In this document: positions 33,529 through 47,500 of the stretch, one piece after another
Layout: the number at the start of each line of letters is the position of its first letter
How positions within the stretch are numbered: position 1 is the stretch's first letter
DNA from: Bradysia coprophila
Taxonomy: Eukaryota > Arthropoda > Insecta > Diptera > Sciaridae
Length of the DNA: 64,000 bases
Direction of reading: 5' to 3'
Assembly: GCF_014529535.1 (NCBI RefSeq)
Contig: NW_023504022.1
Coordinates: forward strand, 4,763,132 to 4,827,131
Notes under the pieces: model-generated
Database searches by the model: none
What the model saw: the letters and a program-made list of their open reading frames with translations, nothing else
What the model was told of the DNA's origin: nothing
Program-made: the position numbers and the translations under genes

Positions 33529-36500
33529 CTAAAATCCCCCGTAACCAATGTCCGGCTTGATTCGATCAAACATTGAATGATGATTCGATAGATATCCAGC
33601 TGCCGGATGTGTGGTCGGATGGGCCGGTTGTCCATAGGTGGAATTGGTGTAGCCGTACGGATAGTTTGGACTTGGCATGTGAATCGTCGGCGGCGGTGCT
33701 ATTGGACTGTAACCAGTATAACTAGCATGCTGACTGTAAGGATGATAGAGTGGATTCACGGCCATTGGGATATGTGGTTCCATGTACATCGGAGCACCAG
33801 TTCCGCCGAGATGGTGCGTTGAAGCGGCCATCAAATTTGAATGATACGTGTTCATCGCTGACGAAGGATAGGATGAGGTTAGACTGCTAACCGAAAATGA
33901 ACTAGAGAGACTGCCATAAGCGTTAGTTGCATTCGATGGACTTGATGAATTTGGCGGCGAATAGTTAGAATTTGAGAATTGCGGAATTTGTGATGGATTC
34001 ACAGACGTTGGTCCAGGCATCGAATTTAAATTGGATGGGTAGCCGGAATAAATGCAACTATTTTGGTATTGTTCGCTTAGTGACGACACGTCGGCCGTAC
34101 GAGAATCTGATATTGGAACTGATGCACCGGTTAAATTGCTGACATTCAAACTGTGACCAGCAAGACTATTATTCGAGGATGGCGATTCAGAGTCGTTTAG
34201 ACTCGGTATTTGATCTACCAACGATTCAAGACCCGACAGACTTTTCGCAGACACATCAGGCAATTTATAAACATCACCCGTCGTCGAATGCTGTTGTTGC
34301 TGTTGCTGCGTTTGCTGTTGTTGTTGCTGCTGCTGTTGCTGATGCCGTGGACTGTGTTGATCAACATTGGTTGGAATTGTCTGACGTAGCATCGGATTGC
34401 TAAGTCCGTTTTGTTGTTGTTGCCGTTGCTGCGCTTGCAGGGCGTAGCTTTCGTTGGTGGTGTTAACGTTTGGATCGTTTGAACGAGGATCGATGAAATT
34501 GTTGCTCGGCGTTGTACGATAGGGCGAGTAACTTGTCGAATTGTTGTTGCTGTGTAATTGAGATAATGGTGGACCGGTGTGTTCGCTTATCGTTGACGGT
34601 GCAGGACTGGCAAAACCACATTCGTTTGTGTTATTGTCGTCGGTTGGCATACAGTTGTTCGGTGGCTCAAAATCTGGTGGTCCTAAACTAGGCGACGTTG
34701 GCACAGGACTTTCTCCCAAATGTTCCGATGAAATTGCCGCTGATATTTCCGATGATAGGTCCGAGTGCGAAAAAGGTTGCGAGTGTAAGTTCTGTGGCGA
34801 TTGCTGATGATTGTAGGAGTTCGGTCGGTTTGGATTCAGTGCCATCGAGTTCATGGAACCATAGGCGCTGGGATTCATACTATTCATCCCACAGAACGTA
34901 TTGTTCGGATTCGGTGATTGCATGGGCGACGGATACATGCGATTTTGACCGTTAACACTTGAACACATTCCTATGCTAGTATTGCACATCGCATCAATAC
35001 TATTGCTAATAGCTTCCATTCCGTTTGACATACCGTTAATTGCGTCGGTCTTTACTTTCTTAGGCCGGCCACGTTTCTTCTTTGGCATACCATCGCTATC
35101 TAGTGTAACTACAGATGGAGTTCGTCGCGGCGTCACTTTCGGTTCTTCGCCGTCCAAACCGCGAACTTTCTTCGGTCGTCCGCGTTTCTTTTTACCAGGA
35201 ACATCCAACATCTTATGATTATTACTAAGATCCGTTATGTCCGTAGCCGATTGTATGGATGGGATGCTAATATTATCAGCCTTTGGCTCAATCTCGTAAC
35301 AGGCCTTAAACTTAGGATCGGAGAACACACATTCTGATTCGTCCAGATGGGGTATCAGCCCATTCAGATAGTCACGAAACTTCTTCAGCGCCGTGTAAAA
35401 AGGAACTTTGTCAGCAGCTCGTGGTAGTTGAGCACAACGTGCACTTGATGAAGGCATCACCCACATATACTGTCAACAAATTGATTGAATTCAATTGCCC
35501 GTTTCGGGATAACTTTTTCAAATTTGTTAGACTTACCGTGTTGGTTCCCTCGATGCACTCCGGTTGTCGGCCGAAATTGAAGTCTTTCTTTCCCGAAAAT
35601 ACCTCGAAAATTAACTTCCCATTGAAAACAGCTATCTTCGGCCGAAAGCGTCTCAGTTTGTCTTGCAGTAAGCGACAACCTTCTTTGATTTCTTTTCGCG
35701 TTAAGTCTGCACTGCCCTTGGTTGCTCGTTCTACCATATTTGTGAAGCCGATTCCGAAATCCAGCAGTTTGTAATCCTCTTCGGCATTCATTTGTTCGTG
35801 TGTTAAGCCGGACAGATACAGACATTTCCAGAAATGGTTTCCGGGACCGGCATAGTGATGTCCTTTGTATGCGGCGAATAGTCCGGGATTGATACCAATC
35901 TGTATAATCAAGGCAAAGCATTGAGAATTTACTTTAGTTCCAGTGAGAAAAGAACTAATGTTCGAGTGATTGGACAGTGGACGCAGGGCATGGAGTGGGA
36001 AAGTAAGATAGCATATGACCAGGGACTCGAACATTGAAGAAGCAAGAAGTATAGTAGCACGACAACCATCTAGAAATATTTCGAATCCTCGAAAACCAGG
36101 CTGGCCTTTCTTGAAAATTTGGTGAGTGAAGCTTTTGGTCGGATCCGGGTCGGAACACGAAATTTATGTTAAAGACATCGAACGACTACTACAACCGATG
36201 AGCGACCACTATTACTACACATTCATAGTACTAAGTACATTGAAAAATTTAGAACTGTCGATGGTGTTGTTGCAGCTAAATCAAATGCTGGTTCTGAAGA
36301 ATGAAGATATGCAGATGTTATGAGGGGTCATACTTTGGGGATAAGATTTAATTTTGGAACTTGCATTCTCATCTTCCTGTCATCAAGCTGACCGTTACTG
36401 TAGCTCCACACAACGATGCGAAAAGCAACTGAAGCGAAAATTTCTTTTTCTAGCTTTGGGGACGATTGATTTTAGGCAATTTAGTGAGTTGTAAAGACAG

Positions 36501-39418
36501 CTATTATCTCCACGAACGTACACCGTTTAACTCTCCGTTTACATCTCTCACATTGTTGCAAAGTAAACGAAAGTGACCGAAATCAATTTCGCGTTTAGGT
36601 GCTTTTTCGCAACGTTGTGTGTCATTCCACTTAGATGCGCAGATAGAATGATAGTGGCCTTCCAGTTAGGAAGCTAAAATTAAAATATTTTTTTTTCAGA
36701 TTCGGTTGCTGCCCTTGTTTCGCACAAATAGTTGGTAACAGGTTCGGCAGGTTCGGACCTGTTCAAGTGAAAGAGTACTTATACCTACAGAGGACATTTC
36801 GAACAAAATTACGCAAAGTGTGGTCCCAACATGAAATACGAAATGTTTGGTAGCATGTGTTTGCCCACTAAATAGAGGTGGGCAAATTGAACTATCGAAA
36901 GCGTCAACGCGTACATGGATTGGTGTAAAATCGGACGAAATGTGCATCTTCTACAAACTCATGTTGGGGACACATTTTATCGTACGAAATACCAGCCTAG
37001 GTACAATTTGACTGGCTTCTGTGTTTCAAATTCAGGATTTCGGTCTTTGTTGAAAATTTCAGGCTACCCGAACCCAACCTGATCTGATAAATCTGAGGTT
37101 CATGTCGAACCCGAAATCTTAAATTCAGACTCAGGTACCAGTCAGATGCGACCAGTTCTGAATATTTAGGGAACAAGTTTGATTTTTCAATTTCGACCCT
37201 TTTGTGATCCGATAAGATTCAAGACAGGAGGAGTTTGCCGAGCGTTTTTAGGGGCTTATAGGATTACGATGCCGTGTGTAATTGATGGAATTCGAAGCAG
37301 ACGGTAAGGGCAAAGTGTTTGCATTTGTTCATAGATGACGAATCCGCAATAAAAATTTTGTCTGTCCGTCTGTCCGTCTGTCCGTCACGTCGATATCTTG
37401 AGTAAATCAAATCCGATTTCAAAAATTTTTTTTCTCCCTGAAAGATAGTCAAAATAGTGAGGCTAAATTCGAAGATGGGCATATTCGGGTCGGCCCTTCG
37501 TGAGTTAGGGTCACCTAAGTGATTTAAGGTCTTTTGCTGATATTTATGGCAAAACAAACGATGGAAATGTAAATGAAATGGCAAATGATAGGTTTTGTCA
37601 ATACCAATCCAGTTTTTTTAAAATCGGGTGAGTGGAGCGTGAGTTAGGGCCTTAGAAGTGAAAAGCTGCTAGGGCCCTATGTGTATTTTACATAGAACTC
37701 GAGTAAATTTCATCCGTTTTTCGTAATTTTTGTTTCATTTGGAAGGTAATCAAAGGCCGAATAGAATGTTGTTGAAAAAAAAATTAAATTTGGGTCCTCG
37801 GACTAAGGCCGCTACTAGGGCCCTATGTGTATTTATACTCAATTTGAAAGGAACGTCGTACGGGGCTTCGTAATTGCGCTATGCGCAATTTGTAAGATGT
37901 ACATATTACAAAATAATTTTACTTTAACTACATTAACCGGCGCAATAGGCTTACGGTCAAAGTAGGGTGACAGACGCACTAGGGTCACGTACGCAATAGA
38001 TATACGGGTTTGTACGGGGCTCAGTCGCAGCAAACGCTCCGACTGTTCTGATGGCTCGTTTATTTTTGATTTAACGTTTCCACGGAATTGACGTGAGCTT
38101 GCGATGATCCTACTGATCATTCCATGCGAATAACAACAAGTAAATTCAACGGCTATTTTAGGAAAACCCTCGTTTCTGTCGTGTCAATAAAAGGTGTCGA
38201 CACCCTAACTTGGTAAATGTACCTGAAATGGTACCTCACGAAAGGAATTTCATTTTTCAAAGCGATGCAATTTCTTTTATGACTTCGAAATCGGGAATCG
38301 CTGGCATCGCCCTCAATAATAACGTTTACGCACACACTGAAAACAATCGGATTTCCAAACGAAGAGATTACACATAGACCGAACATGGTATGAGTTGTGG
38401 ACTGATATGCTATCATAATCGGGTGAAAGTGACGGCTACAATCGCGAACAGTGCTGTTTGCAGTAGTCTCGTATTGGTTAGAATAAATGTAAAGAAAACG
38501 GAAATTACACTCACTATGATTATGTCCAAATTGTTGGCTAGATGATCTGGCAGTGTTCGTTTCGAAACTTCCTCCTCTGACAAGCCGTTGAACCGGTCGT
38601 GCTTTTTCCGTTCTTTGGCTGGTATTTGCTTGACCACACCGTTAAGAATTTGTCTGGAAGAAATGCGGCCGATAAAATAAATTGAAAGTTTCGGCACGAC
38701 GGTGCATTCATTTACCCAGTATCGTCACGCTGCTTCTTTTTGCGTCCGCGTTTCTTTGGTGTCGATCCGTCAATGGGTGGACTACTTAGCACTGGACTGT
38801 GTACCGTCGACATGGCATGCATGTTTCCATGCATCGACGCTAATTTCGGTACGTTATTGACAATATTGCCACCAGCACCACCGCCAGCCAAGGAACTTTG
38901 CGAGTATGGCACACGCATATGTGGTTGCATACTCGACGGCATCAAATGTGGTGACATCGAGCCTTGCATATCGTCGTCAACGAAATTGTATGGATCGTCG
39001 GGTGGCGATATTTCGCATTTTGGCATCAACACTTGATTGCCCATCATGTGGCTGCCATTTTGCGTGAGATGACTACCGTCGCCAGTGGCGCTCGTTTCAT
39101 ATCCATCGTCAGACATTTCGTGTTTCATATTTGACGGAATATTCGACATGCGGTACGGTTTGAACGTGGTGTTTGGCTTGTTCACATAGGCATTGTTGTA
39201 ATTGTTCGGTGGCGGAAGATATTGGGGCGTGTACCTACAGAAGGAATAGAACAGAAATTTTAGAATGCATCTGCCAAGAGTGGACTAGACACCATCAGGT
39301 GCAGATACTTACAGTTTGTACGGCTGATGATGTTGCGAGTCTAAATGCTGCAAATGACTTTGATGATCATGTAACCCGAGACTATGATGATGCTGTTGAA
39401 GTTGGTGATGCATATGCT

Positions 39419-39449
<31 letters not shown>

Positions 39450-40166
39450 ATGGTGTTGTTGTTGATGATGTTGATGTTCTTGTAGATGAAGAGGCGGATG
39501 ATATTGTGGTTGGCTTTGCAGTTGATGCCTCGGATCATTCTGGTGCTCGTGAGGTAGGCTCCCATTTAAATTGTCTCGCTGTACTTCTGGTTGCGGATGG
39601 TGATTGTGGTGATGCTGTATGAGATGATGATGTGCATGGTCATTGTGCCTGTCGATTTCTCTGTCAACATGCTGATTATACGGTTCGCCTACATTTTTAT
39701 CTTCGTTGTTCTTATCGAATTTTATGTCATGTTCAATGTGATTTGTGTGAGTCGGTGACGCTTCCTTATTTATCGGATTATAAGCTTTCAGTTCGTGTTG
39801 TTTGTTGTCATCGTCTTGATTGTTCGATTGAAAATCCATTGGCGATGGTTGAGTGGATTTTAATTGAGATTCTTCGATAAATTTCACTTGACTCTTATCA
39901 GTCTCATTCTCTGTTTCATTTGAATGATTGATGAAATTTCGCACGGAGTGCTGCTGATGGTCATTGCTTACTAGTTGATCGTCCGGATTTGGTTTCGGTG
40001 ATAAATCGTTTGGTCGTTCGGTTGCATTTTGTGAGCTTGCTGGTGACGGAGCTGTCAACTTTGAATGGTCTGGACTGTATGATAGATCTGATTGCAGAGG
40101 CGCGGGCGAATACGGAACATTTGTCGCCGCCATCGGGGACGTCATTGCATTGTTCGATAATTCCAT
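33529..40166 (-). CDS. Thd1: Thymine DNA glycosylase, long insect form (five exons)
   Basis: Exons on the minus strand are 40166-39313, 39234-38716, 38653-38515, 35899-35537 and 35469-33529, all GT-AG and in frame, giving 1271 aa. An in-frame stop lies just upstream of the ATG. The MUG/TDG core (about 465-665) reads RFNGLSEEE, LDIIIIGINPG with catalytic Asn508, AAYKGHHYAGPGNHFWKC with His519, GIGFTNMVERAT, RFRPKIAVFNGKLIFEVFSG, EGTNT and MPSSSARCAQ. The enzyme removes T from G:T and, in vertebrates, 5-formyl/carboxylcytosine. Human TDG has 410 aa; the Drosophila protein is also very long (about 1738). Flanks are low complexity: His/Gln-rich about 190-284, a Lys/Arg AT-hook (KKRGRKKKQ, near 445), two AT-hooks (KKKRGRPKKV near 718 and 755) and poly-Gln near 990-1020. 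Intron 3 is 2615 bp and contains a copy of dispersed repeat R. Confidence 0.93.
37258..38075 (-). repeat. Dispersed repeat family R, copy inside Thd1 intron 3
   Basis: Reverse-orientation copy of the family at 20900-22390 and 49765-50960. On the minus strand it starts gccatcagaacagtcggagc and ends with the GGACAGAC microsatellite, ttcatagatgac(rc) and the terminal phrase tgatggaattcgaagcagac (plus-strand wording). It lies wholly within the intron, in the same transcriptional sense as the host gene. Confidence 0.65.
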
Positions 40167-43100
40167 GAGCACTTAATCCGAAAATGGAAAAATCGAAAAG
40201 ATAAACTCGCTGAACGAGTGTGCAGTGCAATGGCAACAATATTTATCAATATGGTTGTGTTGTTTGCTGTCGGATTTGGATGGTTACCTTATCATACAGC
40301 GCACATAATATCCGTCAAAACAATGACACTAATAATAAAGTTCGTGTCGATTTTATTAGTCTACCGTAAATCAGAGCTTCGTGTCCTTGTCATTTTGGTG
40401 TACAAAACGAAAAAAATGAGAAATTATTTATGGAATTTAACGACGATTTTTTCACTGTTTCGTCGATTTTGCAGCTTTTTGTTTCGATGCATTCTGTTTT
40501 CGGTTTGATTAACCAGTTGGTGTGAAGAACTAAGTTTTATTTTTCTCCTCTTCTTCTTCTTCTTCTCCGAATTCGATGTAGCCAACTTACGATAAAAATG
40601 TAATTTTGCTTCCGCTACCTCTCAGCACACAATTTCGTTCCTACGCTATTTATATTCCTTGTGTGTAAAATCCACCATTAAAGGAGCGCCATTGTATATA
40701 ATATACACAATCACAACATTATCTCTATACGTTCAAACCCAACTATAAAATTATAAATTTTGTTCTCGTCTCGATGATCAGCACACAGTTACACAATTAC
40801 ATTTTTTGACTAGAAATATATTCACTTGAAACATTGGTTGGTTGTTGCTATTATGCGAAAATAAAATTATATCTCTCGTATGTGTTCGGATTCACTAACA
40901 GATTCATTGTGTGCATCGGTCAAACGGCGAGAATATATACATTTTTTGACCAAAAAAATATATTTCACTTCACTACAATATATTATACACCACGATAGCT
41001 TAGCACTGCTTAATGGATATGTTTATGATCGCCAGCTAGACTTATGTATGCGACGACCAAATATCAGATACGTTGTATGGGAGTCTCTCGTGTTGTAGTA
41101 CACTGTTCCTTACAAATGGCCAAATTTTGAGAAAATAAAAATTTTTGTTTGACAGATTTCACGGATTTCGTTTTTTTTTTTTTCATCCGTCAAATTTCTC
41201 GTTATTTTCCGTCTATGTATTCCGTCTCAGCATTATATTCGGCACATATTCCAATATAATGTACGTAATGGATGGTGTTTTGTCGTGCGGAAAAAATTAA
41301 ACGAAAACGAAAAAAAAAATGAGATCCTACATCCGACCAATGTTCATTGCTGCACAACGCACAAATCCGCACACATTTTCCATTTTGGAATTGAATCACA
41401 AAATTTTCTTATTCCAACCACCCCCGGGAACTTCCAGCGTGTTATTGTTTTGATAGCAAATTTAAGTGATTCAAAAGCGACAATTTTTTTTTGATGTATT
41501 CGTCTTTTTTATGGTTATTTGGTAATAAATTTTTAGACAAAAAAAATATTTACTAACAAGTGCACACAGTATAGTTGCTATTGAGACACTCACCAATAAA
41601 CATACCATTTCGAGAGATGTAGAAACATATCGGATTATTTGTAATTGTGGTAGTTTATACATATTGTTGCGAGCAATAGAAACAGGAAAAGTGAGATTTC
41701 TTTGCGGATGGACTGGGCCTATTAATTCGTACCGCAAATACATGTTTAGTTGATGAAAGACAAAGGAGCGACATCTATTAATATTATCAAAGTTACCAAC
41801 GCAGATCAACTCAAAGGTTATTCAAAACGTCAAAAATCATCCACAGGGTCATGTGGACATCCTGAAAATATGTACAGTGAAAATGAGAAGGTACTTTGTT
41901 CACGTTTGATTAACATTTGAATGGTTTTCGTGTAAAACAGTGAGCTTTAACACTTACGCGATACAAGAAATAATTATAATTTCACATATTGTACGTTTCT
42001 GTTTCAAGGCCATAGAAATTGTCAAATTACTGTCAAAGTTTATCCATAGAGACAGAACATCGTCGATATTTATATGAAAATTCCAGTGAAAATTCGGTTT
42101 TACAGTTACTTGGAACAAACCTATTAAATTGTACGTTTTTGTTGTCTCAGATTTGAGGTTCTATGTTTTACGGTGTACGACTTGATGATCAATTTAAACT
42201 TATTCTCTGGATCAAGTCTTAGGACATAATGATCAGCATAATAATTGAATCTATTACTTCTTTTGATCGAAATATTTCCAGCAGATGGATGCAAAATCGT
42301 ATTACTTCGTTGGATGTTACATTAATTTTCCCGTACAAGAAAACACACGCCAGAGCTCATTGCTTGATTTTATCTTTGTTGTCGACAACAGATGACTCAG
42401 TCCATTTATGAATCAATTCCAATACAGTCTGTACAATTGCTCACACACAATCATAGAAATCGACTTACCTTCCATTCAACATTCATCGTCGTCGTTTGGT
42501 TATAAAATATCCCCGTTGTCTCTATAGTCAAAGAACAACACATAACTATACACACCAACCTACTACACTCATACATAGACAGCAGGTGAGGTCGTGTTAT
42601 TTCACTTCTTTCGCTCAGCCATATGCCAAATGGTAACGTTAATGCGCAAAATCGAAAACAGAATTCATATGTTCGACAAAATCACGGTTTCTCTCAGAAT
42701 TGCAAATGAATGGATAGATTGATGATGAAAGGCTAACGATTCCAGTTGGCAAGTAAATCAAAATGAATTGATTTTTACCGAATAAAAATATTTATTCATT
42801 TCAGTGGTACGGATTACCAATGAATTTGGAATTTCTGTCTGACCAAAGATGAAAACAGCTTATCGGTAATCGGTATATAATTTGTTGGTTTACATGGTTT
42901 ACATTTAAATATCGGTGTATTTTGCAGCGATACCCATACTAATTGTTTAATGTGCTTTAACTGTTAGTGTGATTAGGGGATTAAGCAATAATTATAATAT
43001 TCAATTAAGGGCGTAGTGTGTTTAGTCAAACAAGTCAAATAAGGTGGAGTGGCCTATAGACAGACATGGTTTAGTGGAGTGTCGTAAATAAAAAAATATT

Positions 43101-43404
43101 CTTCAAAATGACCCTTATCCGACTGCTAAGTAGACCATGAAGGTCAACTGTAACAGTTGGCGAATATTCAATATACATATATAACATTAGTGAGTACTGA
43201 GTACAATACACCCATTTGGCCTTATTTACCATTTTTCTTCTCTTTCCTGAAGATTAGTCCACTTGTGGTAATTTTTCTAGAGTCTTGTCTCATTTTAATT
43301 CGAATAAGAATTGTTATGCAATTAGCAAATTATTCGTGGTCATTGTTCGGCGAAAAGTTCCTTTTGTACTAGGTGTAAAAACCTTCAATTGCTGATTTTC
43401 ATAA
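40167..43404. other. Upstream region of Thd1, no further gene seen
   Basis: AT-rich. It should contain the Thd1 5' UTR and promoter, but no clear TATA box or initiator can be chosen. A (TTC)n microsatellite is at about 40544-40565. 41815-42125 looks like a degraded foldback related to the TA-flanked MITEs (ends near aaaggttattcaaaa and ttggaacaaacctatt). Remaining open frames are short and unsupported. Confidence 0.45.
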
Positions 43405-44325
43405 GAGCACGGAGAAATTCAGAATTGGCCGAGGTGTAAGGCACCATTTCACCGAAATTATTCACGGCGATTCTGCAGAGTGTTTTTAGGAAGTTAAACT
43501 GGAGTAAAATGGGAATAAAGATAAATGGAGGGTACCTGAGCAATCTCCGCTTCGCTGATGACATTGTACCGATAGCAGCGAATCTCAGGCTCAGCTTATG
43601 CTACAACAGTTAAGTGAAGAGACAAGCAAAGTTGGCCTCAAGATGAACTTATCGAAAACAAAAGTCATGACCAACATCGGGGACGATAGAGAAATCAAAA
43701 TTGGTGACACTGTCATTGAACGAGTCGACAGCTATGTATATCTAGGACATAAATTGAAGTTAGGTCTGGACAACCAAACTGCAGAAATAAGACGTAGGAT
43801 TGGTCTTGCATGGGCAGCGTTCGGAAGACTCAGACTAATTTTCAAAAACAAAATGACAAAATAGTCTGAAACGCAAAGTTTTCGACACTTGCGTCCTTCC
43901 AGTGCTCACTTATGGAGCAGAAACGTTAACTTTAACGAAAGCATCCGAAGATAAATTGAGAGTGACACAAAGAGCCATGGAACGGGGTATGCTTGAAATA
44001 ACACTCAGAGACAGAATGACGAATCAATGGATTCGACAACAAACCAGGGTCGTTGATGTCATGGAAAGAATAGCATCTCTGAAATGGAGCTGGGCGGGAC
44101 ATATTGCAAGAAGGACAGACGAACGTTGGACCAAAAAGATCATGAACTGGCGACCATATAAAAGACGAGCTATAGGTAGACCACCAGAGAGATGGACAAA
44201 CGGAATTAAGAATATTGCAGGTACAAACTGGCAGCAAATGGCAATGGATCGTACAAAATGGAAAGAAATTGGAGAGCCCTACATCCAGCAGTGGATAGAA
44301 AAAGGCTGAAAAAGAAGAAGATGAG
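43405..44325 (+). mobile_element. 5'-truncated RTE-type LINE, frameshifted
   Basis: Encodes the back half of a reverse transcriptase in three frames. It begins with FRIGRGVR near 43420. After a frame change it reads ISPK and AILQSVFRKLNWSKMGI, then YLSNLRFADDIV with the catalytic Asp pair. 43598-43864 holds QLSEETSKVGLKMNLSKTKVM and VYLGHKL. 43902-44309 holds LTYGAETLTLTK, LRVTQRAMER, MLEITLRDR, WAGHIARR, WRPYKRRAIGRPPERW and the end GEPYIQQWIEKG. This C-terminal wording is typical of RTE/BovB-related elements. The tail gaaaaagaagaagatgag fits the short 3' repeats such elements leave. Several frameshifts make it inactive, and endonuclease is absent. Confidence 0.85.
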
Positions 44326-44596
44326 CTGATTTTTGTGTTGTCAGGACATTCAGTAAAAGAAACTCATTTCATTAAGCAACGAATTACAAAAGAAAATTTA
44401 TTTCATTTCATTTATTTCATCTTAAAAAAAGTTCTGTTTTACATGACCTGCGTAACTCTAGTTTGCACTAAAATTTATTTTCTTTGAAAGATTACAAAAT
44501 GAATTTGAAAAATGTACCAGTTAATAATGCTCACTCGAATTTGAGCAAGAAATTTCCTTTATGGAAACTTTTTAAGACATTAAACTGTCGTGTCGT
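44326..44596 (-). terminator. 3' UTR of the microexon repeat gene with poly(A) candidates
   Basis: On the minus strand AATAAA lies at 44479-44474, about 120 bp past the stop codon, with further AATAAA hexamers near 44400. The LINE ends directly beyond, so the transcript probably stops here. Confidence 0.5.
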
Positions 44597-47500
44597 TTAG
44601 TGTCCGCATCCACAACCTCCGGATCCACCACCTGAACCACCTAGACCACCAAGTAGGCTGCCAACACCGCCAGCTGCCCCTTTTACAGAACCACCACCAG
44701 TTTGTCCAACAGCGCCGACAACACCTGGAGCTTTACCACTGCCCTGGACTATTGTTGTGGTGGCAGTTGCCGTGTGGGTTATTCCTGAGGTTGTGCCTCC
44801 GATTCCCTTCGCGGTGCCATCGATGCTCTGTCCCACACCACCAACACTCTTGGTTGCACCAGTACCAGCACCTTTGGCAGCTTCTCCTAAGCCTTTGAAA
44901 CTATACTGAAAACCTTGGGTCGTTCCACCAACTCCTTTGGTTAGACCTTTGCTTGCACCGTTAATGCCTGCATTAGTAGCGGCAAAACCTTTGAATGCAC
45001 TTGCAGTACCACATTCTAGCGCTTCGACTGGATTTCCTCCATCAATGCTGATAATACCACCAAGAAGACCTCCTTGAGCTCCTTGGCTTAGAATGTTCTG
45101 CAAAAACATCGAACGTTACTCACCACTTCCCGTCAATAATGTCTACTCTTAACTTACAATACCCAATCCTTTGTTGTTGATATTTCCGCCTGCTTTACTT
45201 CCAATATTCTGAGAACAAAGTTCCGGATTCGAATGTAAATTTTGGGTGGAATTTTGTCATCTCAGTGTCATATTTACTTACAATGCCTAGAGGTGAATTG
45301 TTATTGATATTACCGCCTGCCGAATCGAAAACGCCTAAACCGACCAATCCACCTCGGTTGATGTCTCCTTCAACTTCGTTACCAAGACCCTACAAAATCG
45401 AATAAAATTTAGAAACTGAACCATTTCAAACTTAAGAGCTTTTTATCAACTTACAGCACTGACGATTCCTTCTTGGTTGTAGTTTCCTCCGATTTTGTTG
45501 AAAGCGCCCTGAAATTTGTTTTTTTTGTTAAATGGACAAAATTCAACGAAAATGGAATTCATTTCATTCTTACCGCATTGGCTAGTCCAACTTGGTTGGC
45601 ATCTCCCAAGTATGTATTGAAAGCAGCCTGAAAACGTGGATCGTCAGGAAAAATACATTTTCTTCAATTTCTAATTTCTAACTTACAGCATTAGCACCAC
45701 CTTGTTGCAAATTGTCGCTTTCGAAAGTGTTTGCAAGGAACTGCAAAATTCAAAATAATTTTCAAATTCTGAAGAGTTTTTTCATGATTGATCGTAGAGT
45801 AGGGCGTATCGAATTTTGAGAATTTTAAGGGTCGCGATAGCCTGTGTGCGGAAAACGTAGATCATTGAAAACTAAGTCCAGGCATATGGTTGTTGGATCC
45901 GAAGGTGCCCGGGAAGAAGTCCCACCGGACGACTTTAACTTTAACTTTTCGACCTTTTATTAACCCCTTAAATTATGTAAAATAACTAAAAATAATTTAT
46001 AAGAGAAAATATAAGTAATCCACGTATGATACAGCCTTTAAAATTCACATCGACATAGCAGAATGACTTTCCTTCATAAAAGATGTTTGTTGGTAGTCAT
46101 GAATGTCATGATTGGTATCGCTGTAAAGCTTCGACCTCAGGCTAAACAGTAACTATATTTTTGTGATCAAACAAGTCACCAGTAGGGTCCAAACAGTTTT
46201 CGAAGCTTACTGCAGGGCACAGAAAAACGAAAAATCGATCTAGATAAAAAATTTCCCATCGAAATATTTTCTTGTTATGTTATTCTTACTCGTGGTGCCG
46301 CCCTCTACAAAAACCACTAAACACATTTCATGTCCACGAGAGGTCGAATAAATTTTTTTTCAAGCTCACCGTGGATGTGCTACATCGAGATCCCAAATAT
46401 TTTGTAAAAGAGTTCAGCTACTGTTATGGAATATTATGTGCACTTACTGGCCAAGGTTACCTCGACTCAGCAACACCGGTTACAGTGTCTGCACTGGCTT
46501 CGTGAGCGACGTGGGTACACTTAAAAAGTTCATTCATTAATGTTGAAAAAGTGGTTTCGGATGGATCGCCGACCGGGACAATGCCTAGTGTACTGGTAGT
46601 ACTCGACCTCCTCTACAACCTCATGCCAAAAGCTAAACTTAATAATTTGTCTCTCAGGAAATAAAAGTCAAAAACGAAAATGTCGAACTTTCGATGTTAG
46701 AAAACCTCGACAGACACACCTTTTGGACCATCGGTTTCTTTGGCAGTTTTGTAGAGTTTTTAACGCTCTACATCCTGCTAGAACATTGTTTTCAGAAATA
46801 CTCTCAACTTTCCGAGTTATGACCATTTGAAAGTTAAAGTCGTCCGGGGGGACTTCTTCCCGGGCCCCTTCGGATCCATCAACCATATGCCTGGAATTAG
46901 TTTTCAATGATCTACGTTTTCCGCACACAGGCTATCGCGGCCCTTAAAATTCTAAAAATTTGATACGCCCTATCGTAGAGTACTTACAGCATTAGCAATG
47001 CCTGTTTGTTCTACATTATCTTTGAATGTAGCGAATGCAGCCTGAAAATATCAAAAGGAATTTAAGCTCTGCGGACGACGACCATCTTGGAAAAGAGTCT
47101 AAGAAAAATCGGAAATCAACGCTAATATGGCTGGTAAGAGAATATCGTGACGTTCCAAAAATTTGTCGTATTTGTGATATATATAGTGTTCGAGTTAAAA
47201 AATGGTTAAAAACCGAAAATCGTATGAAACGGACAAAACTGGACAACCAGCTCAATCATTCCTTCGCAGTTTCATCTGTTTCTTTACTTACTGCATTGGC
47301 TCCACCAAATTGGTATGCGTCATCGTGGAAAGTACCTCCAACGAACTGAAAATTGTTTTTTATTCAATTAGTCAATCAATTGAGGTAACTCCATTCCATT
47401 TGTACTCACTGCATTGCCTGCACCGTATTGGTTTACTTCGTCATAAGTGTCACTGAAAGCGACCTGAAATTGGTACGCCGTCAGTATGCTTAATTCAAAT

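Noticed and set aside
33607..35218. Plus-strand frames with Val/Ala-rich translations opposite Thd1
   Set aside because: Complement of the Gln-rich and AT-hook coding sequence; no start context or family match.
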